36,267 nucleotides of DNA from Cytophagaceae bacterium (lineage in GTDB: Bacteria > Bacteroidota > Bacteroidia > Bacteroidales > Marinilabiliaceae): assembly GCA_031285765.1 (NCBI GenBank), contig JAITVO010000246.1, forward strand, positions 1 to 36,267, written 5' to 3'. A model generated the notes under the pieces. That model was not told the origin of the DNA, searched no databases, and worked only from the letters and a program-made list of their open reading frames with translations. Shown here piece by piece: positions 9,564 through 17,426 of this stretch. How positions within the stretch are numbered: position 1 is the first letter of the stretch; every line of letters starts with the position of its first letter. The translations under genes and the position numbers were made by a program.

Positions 9564-11750
9564 TTAATTCGTAATTGAATTTTTTACCACCTTTACGCTG
9601 CCAACCGCTTTTGTGCCCGAAAACAGGCGAACTATGTAAACGCCGGCGGGCAAGTGGCAGATGTTGACTTCCGTTTTGCCGTTAACCATCTGGGTAAACA
9701 CCTCCCTGCCGCTCATGTTGTAAATTGCGGCTTTGCCCGTGCCATCGTAATCCAAAGTAAAAATACCGTTTGTAGGGTTGGGATACACTTTAATTTCGCT
9801 GTTCGTGATGTGTGTATCGTCTATTCCCACACCATTGTGGTTAATGGTGATGGTGTAGGTTTTTGCGGTGATACCATCGCGGGCGGTTACAGTGATGTCG
9901 AACTCATTGACGCCTGTTTGGAGCACTTTGATGCCCGTGCCTGCAACAGTTGCGGCGGCATCGGTGGCAATGGCGGCAATTACAACAGTCGAAAAATCTA
10001 TCGTGTAGCCAGTAACCGAACTGCTGAATGCAGGCATCAGGTTTGCACTTACCGTTAGGCTTGCAAGCGTGGCATCGGTGTCGGGCGTTTCGCGGATTAC
10101 ATTTACCGTATAGGTTTTGGTAGTGATGCCGTTGGCTGCCGTTACCGTGATGTTGAACCGGTTTTCGCCCACCTCCAACATTTTAACTCCCGTGCCGGCC
10201 ACCGTTGCAGCGGCATTGCTGGCAGTGGCGGCAATATAAACGGCGGTAAGGCTGTTGGCGGCTTCGGCTGTGTAGTCGGTAACCGTGCTGCCAAAGGCAG
10301 GGGCAAGCACACAGTCGCTCACTGTGAGGCTTGCGAGCGTGGCATCTTCGTTGGGATTAACATCGTGCTTCCGGGTTATGTTTACCGTGTAGGTTTTGGT
10401 GGTAACTCCATCCTGCGCCGTAACGGTAATGTCGAACAGGTTGGCTCCCATTTGCAGCGCTTTGGCTCCCGTACCGGCAACCGTTGCAGCGGCATGGCTG
10501 GCAGTGGCGGTAATGTAAACGGCGGTAATGCTGCTGGCAACTTCTGCTGCGTAGCCGGTAACCGCGCTGTTGAAAGCAGGTGCAAGCACACAGTCGCTCA
10601 CCGTGAGGTCGGCAAGCGTGGCTTGGGTGCTGTACCCTTCGCGAACTATCCTCACCGTATAGGTTTTGGTGGTAATGCCATCTTCGGCAGTTACAGCAAT
10701 GTTGAACACATTTTCGCCAATTTGCAGCGGGTGGGCGCCTGCACCGGCAACTGTTGCTGCGGCATCGCTGGCTGTAGCGGCAATGTTGACGGCTGCAACG
10801 CTGTTTACCACATTAACGGTGTAGCTGGTAATTGCGCTGTTAAAGGCAGGTGTAAGCACGCCATTGCTTACCGCGAGGCTGGCAAGTGTGGCATCGGTGC
10901 TGGGTTGTTTGTTTACGCATATTTCGTTGCCAAACTGGCTTTCGCAGCCTCCACCGGTGGCTTTCACCCTGTAGCAGTACTCCTCGCCATCAACCAAATC
11001 GGTATCGGTGTACTCCATGCCATTTACTGTAGCAAGCAGTTCACCGTTGCGGTACAACTGGTAGGTGTTTGCAATGCCCTGCCATGCAATGGCAAAGCCG
11101 TTGTTGACATCTGTAACGGTTAAGTTTTCGGGCACCAGTGTTTCAATTGCGTAAAAATTTCCATTATTGACATAACTCCAAGCTGATGAACTTTGATAAG
11201 CTGCCACAGAGCTACACGGCACATACACACCTCCGGCAGCAGGGACAGCATTAAATGCTCCATTACTGTGCAGGGAAGGTGGAGTAGTACTTTTACAAAT
11301 AATTGTATCCAGCCAGTAGCAGTAGTAAAAAGCCTTTTCGCCAATACTTGTAACACTGCTTGGGATTGTGATGGATGGTAAATGTATGCAGCTATAAAAA
11401 GAACCAAATCCAATATAAGATACTGTATTGGGAATTGTAACCGATTTCAGTTTTTGACAACCGTTAAAAGCATTTGCACCAATATTCGTAGCGCCTTCTT
11501 CAATAATTACACGCCTTATTCGTTCTCTGTAATTTTTCCATGGAATATAATCAGAATTAGTAGAATCATACATGCCCCCCCTGCCACTGATGGCGAGCGT
11601 GCTGTCGCTGGTGAGTTTCCATGTAAGATTAGCGCCACTATAGCCACAGTTGCCTGATGCAATAACAGACTGGGCGTGTGTAGCTGTGCCGGTTACTGCT
11701 GCAAAAAGGAGCAGCAAAACCGTTTTTTGTAATAAAAATGAACACTTCAT
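9564..11750 (-). CDS. secreted BspA-like LRR and cadherin-like-repeat protein with T9SS sorting domain
   Basis: This 728-aa protein has a signal peptide at residues 1-27 (ending THAQ). A BspA-type leucine-rich region (about 75-150) contains TNIGANAFNGCQKLKSVTIP and TSIGEKAFYYC. A fibronectin-III-like segment covers about 205-285. Four near-identical cadherin-like beta-sandwich repeats follow at about 287-371, 377-461, 469-554 and 559-636, each opening ATLAxLxVS and closing TKTYTV. A type A T9SS sorting domain ends the protein at about 652-728 (KVYPNPTNGIFTLDY, GVYIVRLF). It should be exported by Sec, carried across the outer membrane by the type IX system, and anchored or released outside, probably as an adhesin. 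T9SS genes themselves are not in this window. It lies just downstream of, and in the same direction as, the protease gene (29-bp gap), so co-transcription is likely. Confidence 0.9.
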   Translation of the reverse strand: MKCSFLLQKTVLLLLFAAVTGTATHAQSVIASGNCGYSGANLTWKLTSDSTLAISGRGGMYDSTNSDYIPWKNYRERIRRVIIEEGATNIGANAFNGCQKLKSVTIPNTVSYIGFGSFYSCIHLPSITIPSSVTSIGEKAFYYCYWLDTIICKSTTPPSLHSNGAFNAVPAAGGVYVPCSSVAAYQSSSAWSYVNNGNFYAIETLVPENLTVTDVNNGFAIAWQGIANTYQLYRNGELLATVNGMEYTDTDLVDGEEYCYRVKATGGGCESQFGNEICVNKQPSTDATLASLAVSNGVLTPAFNSAITSYTVNVVNSVAAVNIAATASDAAATVAGAGAHPLQIGENVFNIAVTAEDGITTKTYTVRIVREGYSTQATLADLTVSDCVLAPAFNSAVTGYAAEVASSITAVYITATASHAAATVAGTGAKALQMGANLFDITVTAQDGVTTKTYTVNITRKHDVNPNEDATLASLTVSDCVLAPAFGSTVTDYTAEAANSLTAVYIAATASNAAATVAGTGVKMLEVGENRFNITVTAANGITTKTYTVNVIRETPDTDATLASLTVSANLMPAFSSSVTGYTIDFSTVVIAAIATDAAATVAGTGIKVLQTGVNEFDITVTARDGITAKTYTITINHNGVGIDDTHITNSEIKVYPNPTNGIFTLDYDGTGKAAIYNMSGREVFTQMVNGKTEVNICHLPAGVYIVRLFSGTKAVGSVKVVKNSITN
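9843..10892 (-). repeat. four tandem repeat units of about 255-275 bp inside the T9SS protein gene
   Basis: The DNA encoding the four cadherin-like domains is strongly repetitive; for example, GTGTAGGTTTTTGxxGTGAT and GCAAGCACACAGTCGCTCAC recur. Such arrays expand or contract by recombination and are also prone to assembly error. Confidence 0.8.
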
Positions 11751-11779
11751 TGTTTTGATATTTAAATTTAAATGATTTT

Positions 11780-13477
11780 CTAAAACGTTATTCCCACTAC
11801 AAGTTCTATTGTGTTGAGATTTGAGGTAATGTACGAGCCATCCGCAGCGCTGCGCGAGGCAGGGCTTAAGCCGTCAGCCGTCATATTCGCAACTTTGTAT
11901 TGCAGTCCGCCAATCAGGTACGATTTCCGTTTCAGCTTGTAGGCACAGTTGATGCCAGCGCTGTATCCGCCCATTGTTCCCACTTCCTTGCTATCCGGAT
12001 TATTAACAATACCAAATTGTAAATAATATTTTGCGTTGGGGATGATGTAAACCGGACCCGCTTTTACTGGTAGCTGCAAACCGGCATGGATACCCATGCT
12101 GGTATATTTGGCAATGCCGGTTGTATCGCTGTCCATGCCATTGAAGCTACCCCTGCCAAAATTGAATCCGCCAATGATGAACGTTGATAATGTATATTCG
12201 TAGGCAAGCGAAAGGTGCATCCTCGTGGCGCTGTTTGCCGGAATACCTACTCCCAGCAGCACTGCGTTTTTGTAGCCAAAAGAGGTTGCTATGCCGCTTT
12301 TAGCCATGTCGCGCATGTCGAGCGCCGAAAAGTTCGACATTGCCCACTCGCCATTTCTGAACGTCCAGCTCGATGTAACCGGAGTATCTCCGTAGCTGAA
12401 AACCACAGTTGCCACACTGTCGGTAAAATTGCTGATGCTGCCGTAGCTTAGTGTTTTTTTACCGAAACGTGTTTCCAGCGCCGATGCAAGCCCTATGCGG
12501 ACGCCATCAACAGGCATTCCGTTGCCGAAACAAACGCTGGTTTCGGCGCCCACCGAATCGGTGAGCGATGCCAGCAGTTCGTAAAAATCGCTTACCGATA
12601 TGTTGGCAATGTAGTCGTCCGACAGGTAGGGGTACACATCGCGGTATCCCTCCTTCATGGCTTTGGCAAAACCCTGTGCCCGTTCTTGCAGTTTTTCCCT
12701 GCTTTGCGGCGCTGCCTGCGAAAAATGGGCGGAGATAAACTCCTGCATGGTAGTTGCCGCAATTGAGAAGTTTGCATTCTCGCGGTTGCGTGCCTGCCAT
12801 GTGTTGATGCCAATAACTGCATAGCCTGTGCCACCTGCACCGGCATTCCTCACAAGCAGCGGTCCGCCGGAGCTTCCGGGGTCAACCTGTGCCGTATGCT
12901 GGATAACCTTTGCCGACTTCTGCACTGTCCACTCCTTCATTTTAGCCGAACTGTTGGATATGATGCCCTTGCCAAGCTGCCACGACGGGTCGCCGCCCAA
13001 TCCGGGGAATCCAGCCGTATAAACCTCGTCGCCATCGGCAAATTTCAATTCGGCAAAAGCCATCGGCGCTGCAAACGCAGCCGTGTCGGGCAGGGCAATC
13101 AAAGCCATTTCCGAACCCTCGTCCACTGCTACAATGCGGCATCCGCTGTATTTCACTTCCGGCGCATCGGCAGGCATCAGTTCAATATCCACATCCTTTG
13201 CCTGTGCCACCACGTGGCGGTTGGTAATAACATAATAACGTCCATCATCATTGTTGAGCCACACAAAACCTGTTCCGTAGCCCCCTTTAGAGTATGCAGC
13301 GAGCAGGTCGGCGGCAGCCGTGTAGCCATCGCGCCGCAGCGACTGCGAAAAACCGGTTAAAAACTTCACTGTACTCCCTGTATAGTTGGGACGAACCACT
13401 ACCACTGCGTCCCTCAGTGTTTGCGCCTGCATAGCAGACGCCCATAAACAGAAAAATAAAACCCAATACTTCTTCAT
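11780..13477 (-). CDS. secreted trypsin-like (S1/HtrA-like) serine protease with C-terminal beta-barrel-like domain
   Basis: This 565-aa protein has a signal peptide at 1-19 (MKKYWVLFFCLWASAMQAQ). The protease domain (about 20-255) shows His88 in VITNRHVV and the nucleophile Ser203 in DPGSSGGPLL. At the place where DLALL normally carries the catalytic Asp, the sequence reads GSEMALIAL, so the triad acid would be Glu123, or else Asp119 a little upstream. The C-terminal part (about 395-565) alternates hydrophobic and polar residues (YEYTLSTFIIGGFNF, YIIPNAKYYLQFG) and ends in VVGITF with a terminal Phe, as in outer-membrane barrel proteins. No PDZ domain is seen. It probably works in the periplasm or outer membrane and forms an operon with the downstream T9SS protein gene. 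Confidence 0.85.
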   Translation of the reverse strand: MKKYWVLFFCLWASAMQAQTLRDAVVVVRPNYTGSTVKFLTGFSQSLRRDGYTAAADLLAAYSKGGYGTGFVWLNNDDGRYYVITNRHVVAQAKDVDIELMPADAPEVKYSGCRIVAVDEGSEMALIALPDTAAFAAPMAFAELKFADGDEVYTAGFPGLGGDPSWQLGKGIISNSSAKMKEWTVQKSAKVIQHTAQVDPGSSGGPLLVRNAGAGGTGYAVIGINTWQARNRENANFSIAATTMQEFISAHFSQAAPQSREKLQERAQGFAKAMKEGYRDVYPYLSDDYIANISVSDFYELLASLTDSVGAETSVCFGNGMPVDGVRIGLASALETRFGKKTLSYGSISNFTDSVATVVFSYGDTPVTSSWTFRNGEWAMSNFSALDMRDMAKSGIATSFGYKNAVLLGVGIPANSATRMHLSLAYEYTLSTFIIGGFNFGRGSFNGMDSDTTGIAKYTSMGIHAGLQLPVKAGPVYIIPNAKYYLQFGIVNNPDSKEVGTMGGYSAGINCAYKLKRKSYLIGGLQYKVANMTADGLSPASRSAADGSYITSNLNTIELVVGITF

Positions 13478-13592
13478 TTGTTTTAATAAAAATATAACTT
13501 ACTGTTTTGGTGCCGCGCAGCGGTTATCTGTACTTACTGTCGCCATAAGCGACCGAAAAACATCACCACTGCGCAACAGCTGTAACCAACTA

Positions 13593-13717
13593 TATACTCA
13601 AACAAAAATGGTTTGCAAATAACAGTGGATTCCAGTTTTAACTGTTCAGTTTATTTATTGACAAGGGGATTAATCCCCTTGTTGCTTTTATTCGCAAATC
13701 AATTCTGTTTGAGTATA
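13593..13717 (-). repeat. palindromic MITE-like repeat, family 1, copy 1
   Basis: A 125-bp element bounded by imperfect inverted repeats of about 30 bp (TATACTCAAAC at one end, GAGTATA at the other). Its core at 13662-13681 is the perfect 20-bp palindrome CAAGGGGATTAATCCCCTTG. It is inverted relative to copies 2 and 4. Its end lies 4 bp beyond the stop codon of the gene at 13722-14393. Confidence 0.85.
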
Positions 13718-13721
13718 ACTT

Positions 13722-14393
13722 TTAATATTTCTCCTTTTGAAAACCCCACACCCGCAACTCATCTTTCCACGAATCGGGGTAGTTGCCTTTAATGATATAT
13801 ACCAGCGAATTGAGCACTTTGCAAATGTATGCCTTTTTCTGTGCCTTAATGTTTACATGTTCAGCCGAAATGCTGTCGATTGCAATGGCGCTCTTGCGGA
13901 TGGTTTCAAAACGCGAGTGCACATCTTCCCAATAAGCTTTTCCATACTTGCGGTCGCTCAACTCATACTGTTCAATGCCGCTAATCATCTGTTTCAACGA
14001 GCGCTCGCGCTTGTTCTGGTCGCGGGGGATGCGGTATGAGCCGCTCACTTTTACCATGCCAAAATGTGAATAATACGATGATGCATCCTTTGCCGAAAAT
14101 TTTTCGGCAATATAGCCTTTCACATAATTCACCCCTGTATCAATCTCAATATTAATATAGGCAAGCCCTTTGGTGATGGTTGCCCGTTTACCTTTTGTGT
14201 TGCTCCGTATGTCGTACGACGATTCGAACACACCAACAGCCTCCAAAAATTCCTGCGGTGTAGCCCATGCCAGCCAGTTGGCTCCCTTTTTTGCCCACAT
14301 ACCGGCAACACTGTACGATACCGAAATAACATCTGCTTCCTTTTCAGGAATTGTACTGTGCGGTTGCTTCTTTGTTTTAGTTCCTTCTGTCAT
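13722..14393 (-). CDS. unrecognised protein encoded between inverted MITE-like repeats
   Basis: The protein has 223 aa from the Met at 14393 (MTEGTKTKKQ). The frame stays open for 60 further codons upstream, but that part is Tyr-rich and reads like non-coding DNA. There is no signal peptide or membrane segment. The sequence is Lys- and Tyr-rich, with ANWLAWATPQEFLEAVGVFE (about 38-57) and a basic stretch, RIPRDQNKRERSLKQ, near 135. I do not recognise a family. It has no co-directional neighbour and lies between family 1 repeats in opposite orientation (13593-13717 and 15004-15129), which suggests it could be a passenger gene. The 5' flank holds an 84-bp tandem duplication. Confidence 0.7.
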   Translation of the reverse strand: MTEGTKTKKQPHSTIPEKEADVISVSYSVAGMWAKKGANWLAWATPQEFLEAVGVFESSYDIRSNTKGKRATITKGLAYINIEIDTGVNYVKGYIAEKFSAKDASSYYSHFGMVKVSGSYRIPRDQNKRERSLKQMISGIEQYELSDRKYGKAYWEDVHSRFETIRKSAIAIDSISAEHVNIKAQKKAYICKVLNSLVYIIKGNYPDSWKDELRVWGFQKEKY

Positions 14394-14540
14394 CGCTAAA
14401 TAATTTTGATAAGGTTTATATGATTCAATACACACTTCATAAATTAAAAAAACTGTTTTTACATCTGCAAGGCGTCTTTTAAAGTTTATGATATATCCAT
14501 ACGCTCCGTAAATGTATGAACCTAAACTCCGAACATATAT

Positions 14541-14708
14541 GAACGATACGTACATATATGTTTGAAAACTCAAAATACATCCAGCAGTTTTGCAACAGCA
14601 TATATTTGCTTTTTGTATTTATCCAAACGTTTCGTACAGGCATGTTTTAAAACTCAAAATACATCCAGCAGTTTTATAACAGTCTGTTCGGAAACTCGAA
14701 TAATGCTG
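14541..14708. repeat. two diverged tandem 84-bp units
   Basis: AAAACTCAAAATACATCCAG occurs at 14565 and again at 14649, 84 bp apart, and both copies continue with CAGTTTT and AACAG. Upstream similarity (GAACGATACGTACATATATG against AAACGTTTCGTACAGGCATG) shows that the whole 84-bp unit was duplicated. No coding function is seen; the region 14394-15003 otherwise holds no recognisable gene. Confidence 0.7.
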
Positions 14709-15003
14709 AAACGCAATGTTCCGTTACATTTTTATACATAAAAGGTATCGGCAAATATCTGTTTAATACCGTTGTCATATTCATTGTACTGTTGTACAAC
14801 TTTGTGATATTTTGTACCAGTGCACGGTTAAACGCATGCTCGCAACAAAAGGTTACATTGGAGTGTATTTTTTTTTACAGGAAGCCGTATTTTAACATTT
14901 TGAGCATGAAATATAAGTGCCGGCTTTAAAGTGCACCAAAGGGTTTTGACAGCTGATTCTGTACCGCTCGCCGAGCCAACTCCCGTAAGGTGAATATTAC
15001 AGT

Positions 15004-15129
15004 TATACTTAAACAGCATTGATTTGCGAATAAAAGCAACAAGGGGATTAATCCCCTTGTCAATAAATAAAACTGAACAGTTAAAACTGAAATCCTCTAT
15101 TATTTGCAAACCATTTTTATGTGAGTATA
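15004..15129 (+). repeat. palindromic MITE-like repeat, family 1, copy 2
   Basis: A 126-bp copy with slightly altered ends (TATACTTAAAC and GTGAGTATA) and the same core palindrome at 15040-15059. It has the same orientation as copy 4. Confidence 0.85.
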
Positions 15130-15233
15130 ATTACATTGCGTACCGACGGGCTAAAACTTTCAACTCTCCATCCTTTGAAGTGATGGCTTGTTACTTCTAT
15201 CAAACTATCTGTTCTCAACCGTCAACTCTTTTT

Positions 15234-15358
15234 AGGGAACCTCTAAAAACTCCAATTTCTTCGTTATGCTTCGGACGATAAAATACTCATTTACCTTCAT
15301 GTAAACTGCGCTTTTATCGCCTCGCAAGCCTCGAACTTTGAGTTTTTAGAGGTTCCCT
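15234..15358. repeat. MITE-like repeat, family 2, copy A
   Basis: A 125-bp element with perfect 19-bp terminal inverted repeats (AGGGAACCTCTAAAAACTC at 15234-15252, complement at 15340-15358). Taking GGGAAC...GTTCCC as the element, both flanks read TTTA, a possible 4-bp target duplication. There is no coding capacity, so it would need a transposase in trans. Confidence 0.85.
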
Positions 15359-15362
15359 TTAG

Positions 15363-15393
15363 TTGTTTTCGACAAAAAAAACAGTTAAATTTG
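15363..15393 (+). promoter_or_regulatory. promoter of the PAP2 phosphatase gene
   Basis: TTG at 15363-15365, a 20-bp spacer and TAAATTTG at 15386-15393 match the Bacteroidetes promoter. The predicted start, near 15400, leaves a very short leader. The -33 element lies only 5 bp outside repeat family 2 copy A. Confidence 0.65.
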
Positions 15394-15415
15394 CAGCCGG
15401 TAAAATTAAATTAAC

Positions 15416-16099
15416 GTGCTTAACTCTCTTATAAATTTCGACAAGGATTTATTCCTTTATCTTAATGGCGTTCATTCCCCTTTTTGGGATAATTTTTTCT
15501 GGATATTTACGGGAACCGCTGTTTGGATTCCATTTTACATTACAGTTGTTACAGCGCTATTTGTACGGCATAAAAAACAGGGTATATGGACGCTTTTGGC
15601 TATTATTGCGGTTATTGTTTTGTGCGACCAAGTATCGAGTTCCATATTCAAGGATGCTTTTGAACGCCTGCGCCCTTCGCACGAACCCGCGCTCGAAGAC
15701 GTTGTTCGCTTGTTGAATGGCAAAAAAGGAGGTTTGTATGGTTTCATCTCCTCTCATGCAGCCAACTCTTTTGGACTGGCAACGTTTACAGCACTGCTTT
15801 TCCGCAAATGGTACTACAGCATTACTGTTTTTGCATGGGCTGCCATCAACTCCTATTCGCGTATCTACATGGGTTTGCATTATCCGGGCGACATACTTGG
15901 CGGACTCGTAGCCGGAATATTGCTTGGTATGCTTGTTTACAGTCTGTACAAACGGTTTGTATATAGGCGTAGTGTAAAAAAACTTGACAACGCAACCGCT
16001 TTTAATGGCGAAGTTATTATACCTGCTGCAGGCATCCTGTTTTCGGTTTGTATGATTGCGCTTTGTTCCAAAGCAATGACAGGTATCGCAGTGTGGTAA
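15416..16099 (+). CDS. PAP2-family membrane phosphatase (undecaprenyl-diphosphatase/lipid phosphatase type)
   Basis: This 227-aa polytopic membrane protein carries all three motifs of the type 2 phosphatidic acid phosphatase family: KDAFERLRP (79-87), SSHAANSFG (112-120) and SRIYMGLHYPGD (148-159), with catalytic His114 and His155. About five transmembrane helices are visible. Members dephosphorylate lipid phosphates, such as undecaprenyl diphosphate for peptidoglycan carrier recycling or lipid A phosphates; the sequence alone does not separate these. Translation starts at a GTG (15416), supported by the promoter just upstream. Confidence 0.9.
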   Translation: MLNSLINFDKDLFLYLNGVHSPFWDNFFWIFTGTAVWIPFYITVVTALFVRHKKQGIWTLLAIIAVIVLCDQVSSSIFKDAFERLRPSHEPALEDVVRLLNGKKGGLYGFISSHAANSFGLATFTALLFRKWYYSITVFAWAAINSYSRIYMGLHYPGDILGGLVAGILLGMLVYSLYKRFVYRRSVKKLDNATAFNGEVIIPAAGILFSVCMIALCSKAMTGIAVW

Positions 16100-16232
16100 T
16101 CAACAATCAAAAATTAATTTACACTAAAAATAAACTACAGGGAGCGCTAAGCTGTTCACAAAGGGCACTGTGCCGTTGCGAGCCTTGTGTATTCTTTGCG
16201 AACTTTGTAGTAAAAGGTTATATCGATTAATT
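16100..16232. other. intergenic DNA with no recognised feature
   Basis: Nothing coding is visible. The stretch 16141-16230 (CACAAAGGGCACTGTGCC, then CTTTGCGAACTTTG) looks like dispersed intergenic repeat remnants, but there is no second copy in this window. Confidence 0.3.
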
Positions 16233-16359
16233 TATACTCAAACAAAATTGATTTGCGAACAGAAGTAACAATGGGGCATGCCCCATTGCCGGTGCTGGAT
16301 GGCGGTTGAACCGGTACATGAAGCCTCTGCTGTTTGCAATTTATTTCCATTTGAGTATA
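16233..16359 (+). repeat. palindromic MITE-like repeat, family 1, copy 3 (variant core)
   Basis: A 127-bp element with the same ends (TATACTCAAAC and TTGAGTATA) but a different core at 16269-16288, CAATGGGGCATGCCCCATTG, which is again a perfect 20-bp palindrome. The right half between core and end has also diverged. Confidence 0.8.
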
Positions 16360-16389
16360 TGTTGGATACTTACTTCAAGATGATTGCTG

Positions 16390-16421
16390 TTTGTTTTTTC
16401 CCTGCATATAAATTACTTTTG
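16390..16421 (+). promoter_or_regulatory. promoter of the beta-propeller/DUF4954 operon
   Basis: TTTG (16390-16393), a 20-bp spacer and TACTTTTG (16414-16421) match the Bacteroidetes consensus well. It begins 31 bp after the end of family 1 copy 3. Confidence 0.7.
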
Positions 16422-16477
16422 CCGTTTGTTGAGATAAATATTTCTATCAAAAAATAATTTAAACAGTTTCTATCATC

Positions 16478-17398
16478 ATGATGAAAATATTTAAAATAAT
16501 ACTCAATCTGGCAGTATTTTTTCTGATTATCGTATTTATTTGGTGGATATTTTTTTCCACCAATAAAGGCGAGCGGTTGCAATCGCCTGATGCAGGTCAA
16601 ATCGGCAAAGACACAACAATGCTGTTTGTAAGCAGGTATGCGGCGGTGGCTTCGTTTGAATTGCCCGAAGAAATCAACCGCTTTGAACAGTTTGGCGGCA
16701 AACTGTTTATTGCAGCCGGGCAATCGGTGTACATTTATACCGAAGGCGAACCACTGACCCTGTTCCCTGTAAAGCAGGATGTGAGGGACATTGCCGTTGC
16801 AGGCGAAAATATATATGTTTTGTACCCCTCGTTGATTGAAGTATATACAGCCAGCGGAACATTGTCGCATCAATGGGAGGCTTGCAGCGAACTCTCGGAC
16901 TACTGCTCCCTTACGTGTGCAAAAGGTTTTATTTTTGTAACCGATGCCGAAAATAAAAACATCTGCAAATACACGTCGGACGGCAACTTTGTGAAGTTTA
17001 TCGAAAGTCCGCGCGATTTTATTATACCAAGTTATTCGTTCGACATCGACAGCTGGAACGATACGCTGTACTGCGCCAACTCGGGGCGGCATTTGGTAGA
17101 ATCGTACACCGTTGATGGCGATTTTATTGCCGCTTTTGGCGGACCGGGCAGCCAAGCCGGTTCGTTTGTCGGATGCTGTAATCCTGCCTATATTTCGTTT
17201 ACCACCGATGGCAATCTGATTACTTCCGAAAAAGGAAATCCGCGAATCAGTTTATTCAGTCGCAACGGCAGTTTTAATGAGGTTTTACTCAACAGTCGCC
17301 TTTTAGGGGGCGGAAACAAGGCTTACGAAGTGAAAGCGCACGATAACAAACTGTTTGTTGCAGGCAAAAACAAGATTACTGTTTACCAGCTAATTTAG
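16478..17398 (+). CDS. membrane-anchored NHL/six-bladed beta-propeller-like protein
   Basis: This 306-aa protein has an N-terminal transmembrane anchor (about 5-27, ILNLAVFFLIIVFIWWIFF) and no lipobox. The rest consists of repeated short beta motifs of the NHL/propeller kind, for example KLFIAAGQSVYIYTEGEP, NIYVLYPSLIEVYTASG, GFIFVTDAENKNICKYTSDG and FIAAFGGPGSQAGSFVGCCNPAYISF. The CCNP cysteine pair (about 233-236) is unusual for a propeller and could bind metal or form a disulfide. Such proteins are usually binding scaffolds. It forms a unit with the DUF4954 gene 28 bp downstream, which suggests a shared process that I cannot name. Confidence 0.75.
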   Translation: MMKIFKIILNLAVFFLIIVFIWWIFFSTNKGERLQSPDAGQIGKDTTMLFVSRYAAVASFELPEEINRFEQFGGKLFIAAGQSVYIYTEGEPLTLFPVKQDVRDIAVAGENIYVLYPSLIEVYTASGTLSHQWEACSELSDYCSLTCAKGFIFVTDAENKNICKYTSDGNFVKFIESPRDFIIPSYSFDIDSWNDTLYCANSGRHLVESYTVDGDFIAAFGGPGSQAGSFVGCCNPAYISFTTDGNLITSEKGNPRISLFSRNGSFNEVLLNSRLLGGGNKAYEVKAHDNKLFVAGKNKITVYQLI

Positions 17399-17426
17399 CC
17401 AATCATTACAGCATCATTCTACTCAA

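Noticed and set aside
10365-11123. 252-codon plus-strand ORF
   Set aside because: It is antisense to the T9SS protein gene and reflects the reverse strand of its repeat units; composition is Cys/Asn/Gly-rich with no domain.
14394-14573. 60-codon upstream extension of the gene at 13722-14393
   Set aside because: It is Tyr/Ile-rich and looks like translated AT-rich spacer; Met 14393 begins ordinary hydrophilic sequence.
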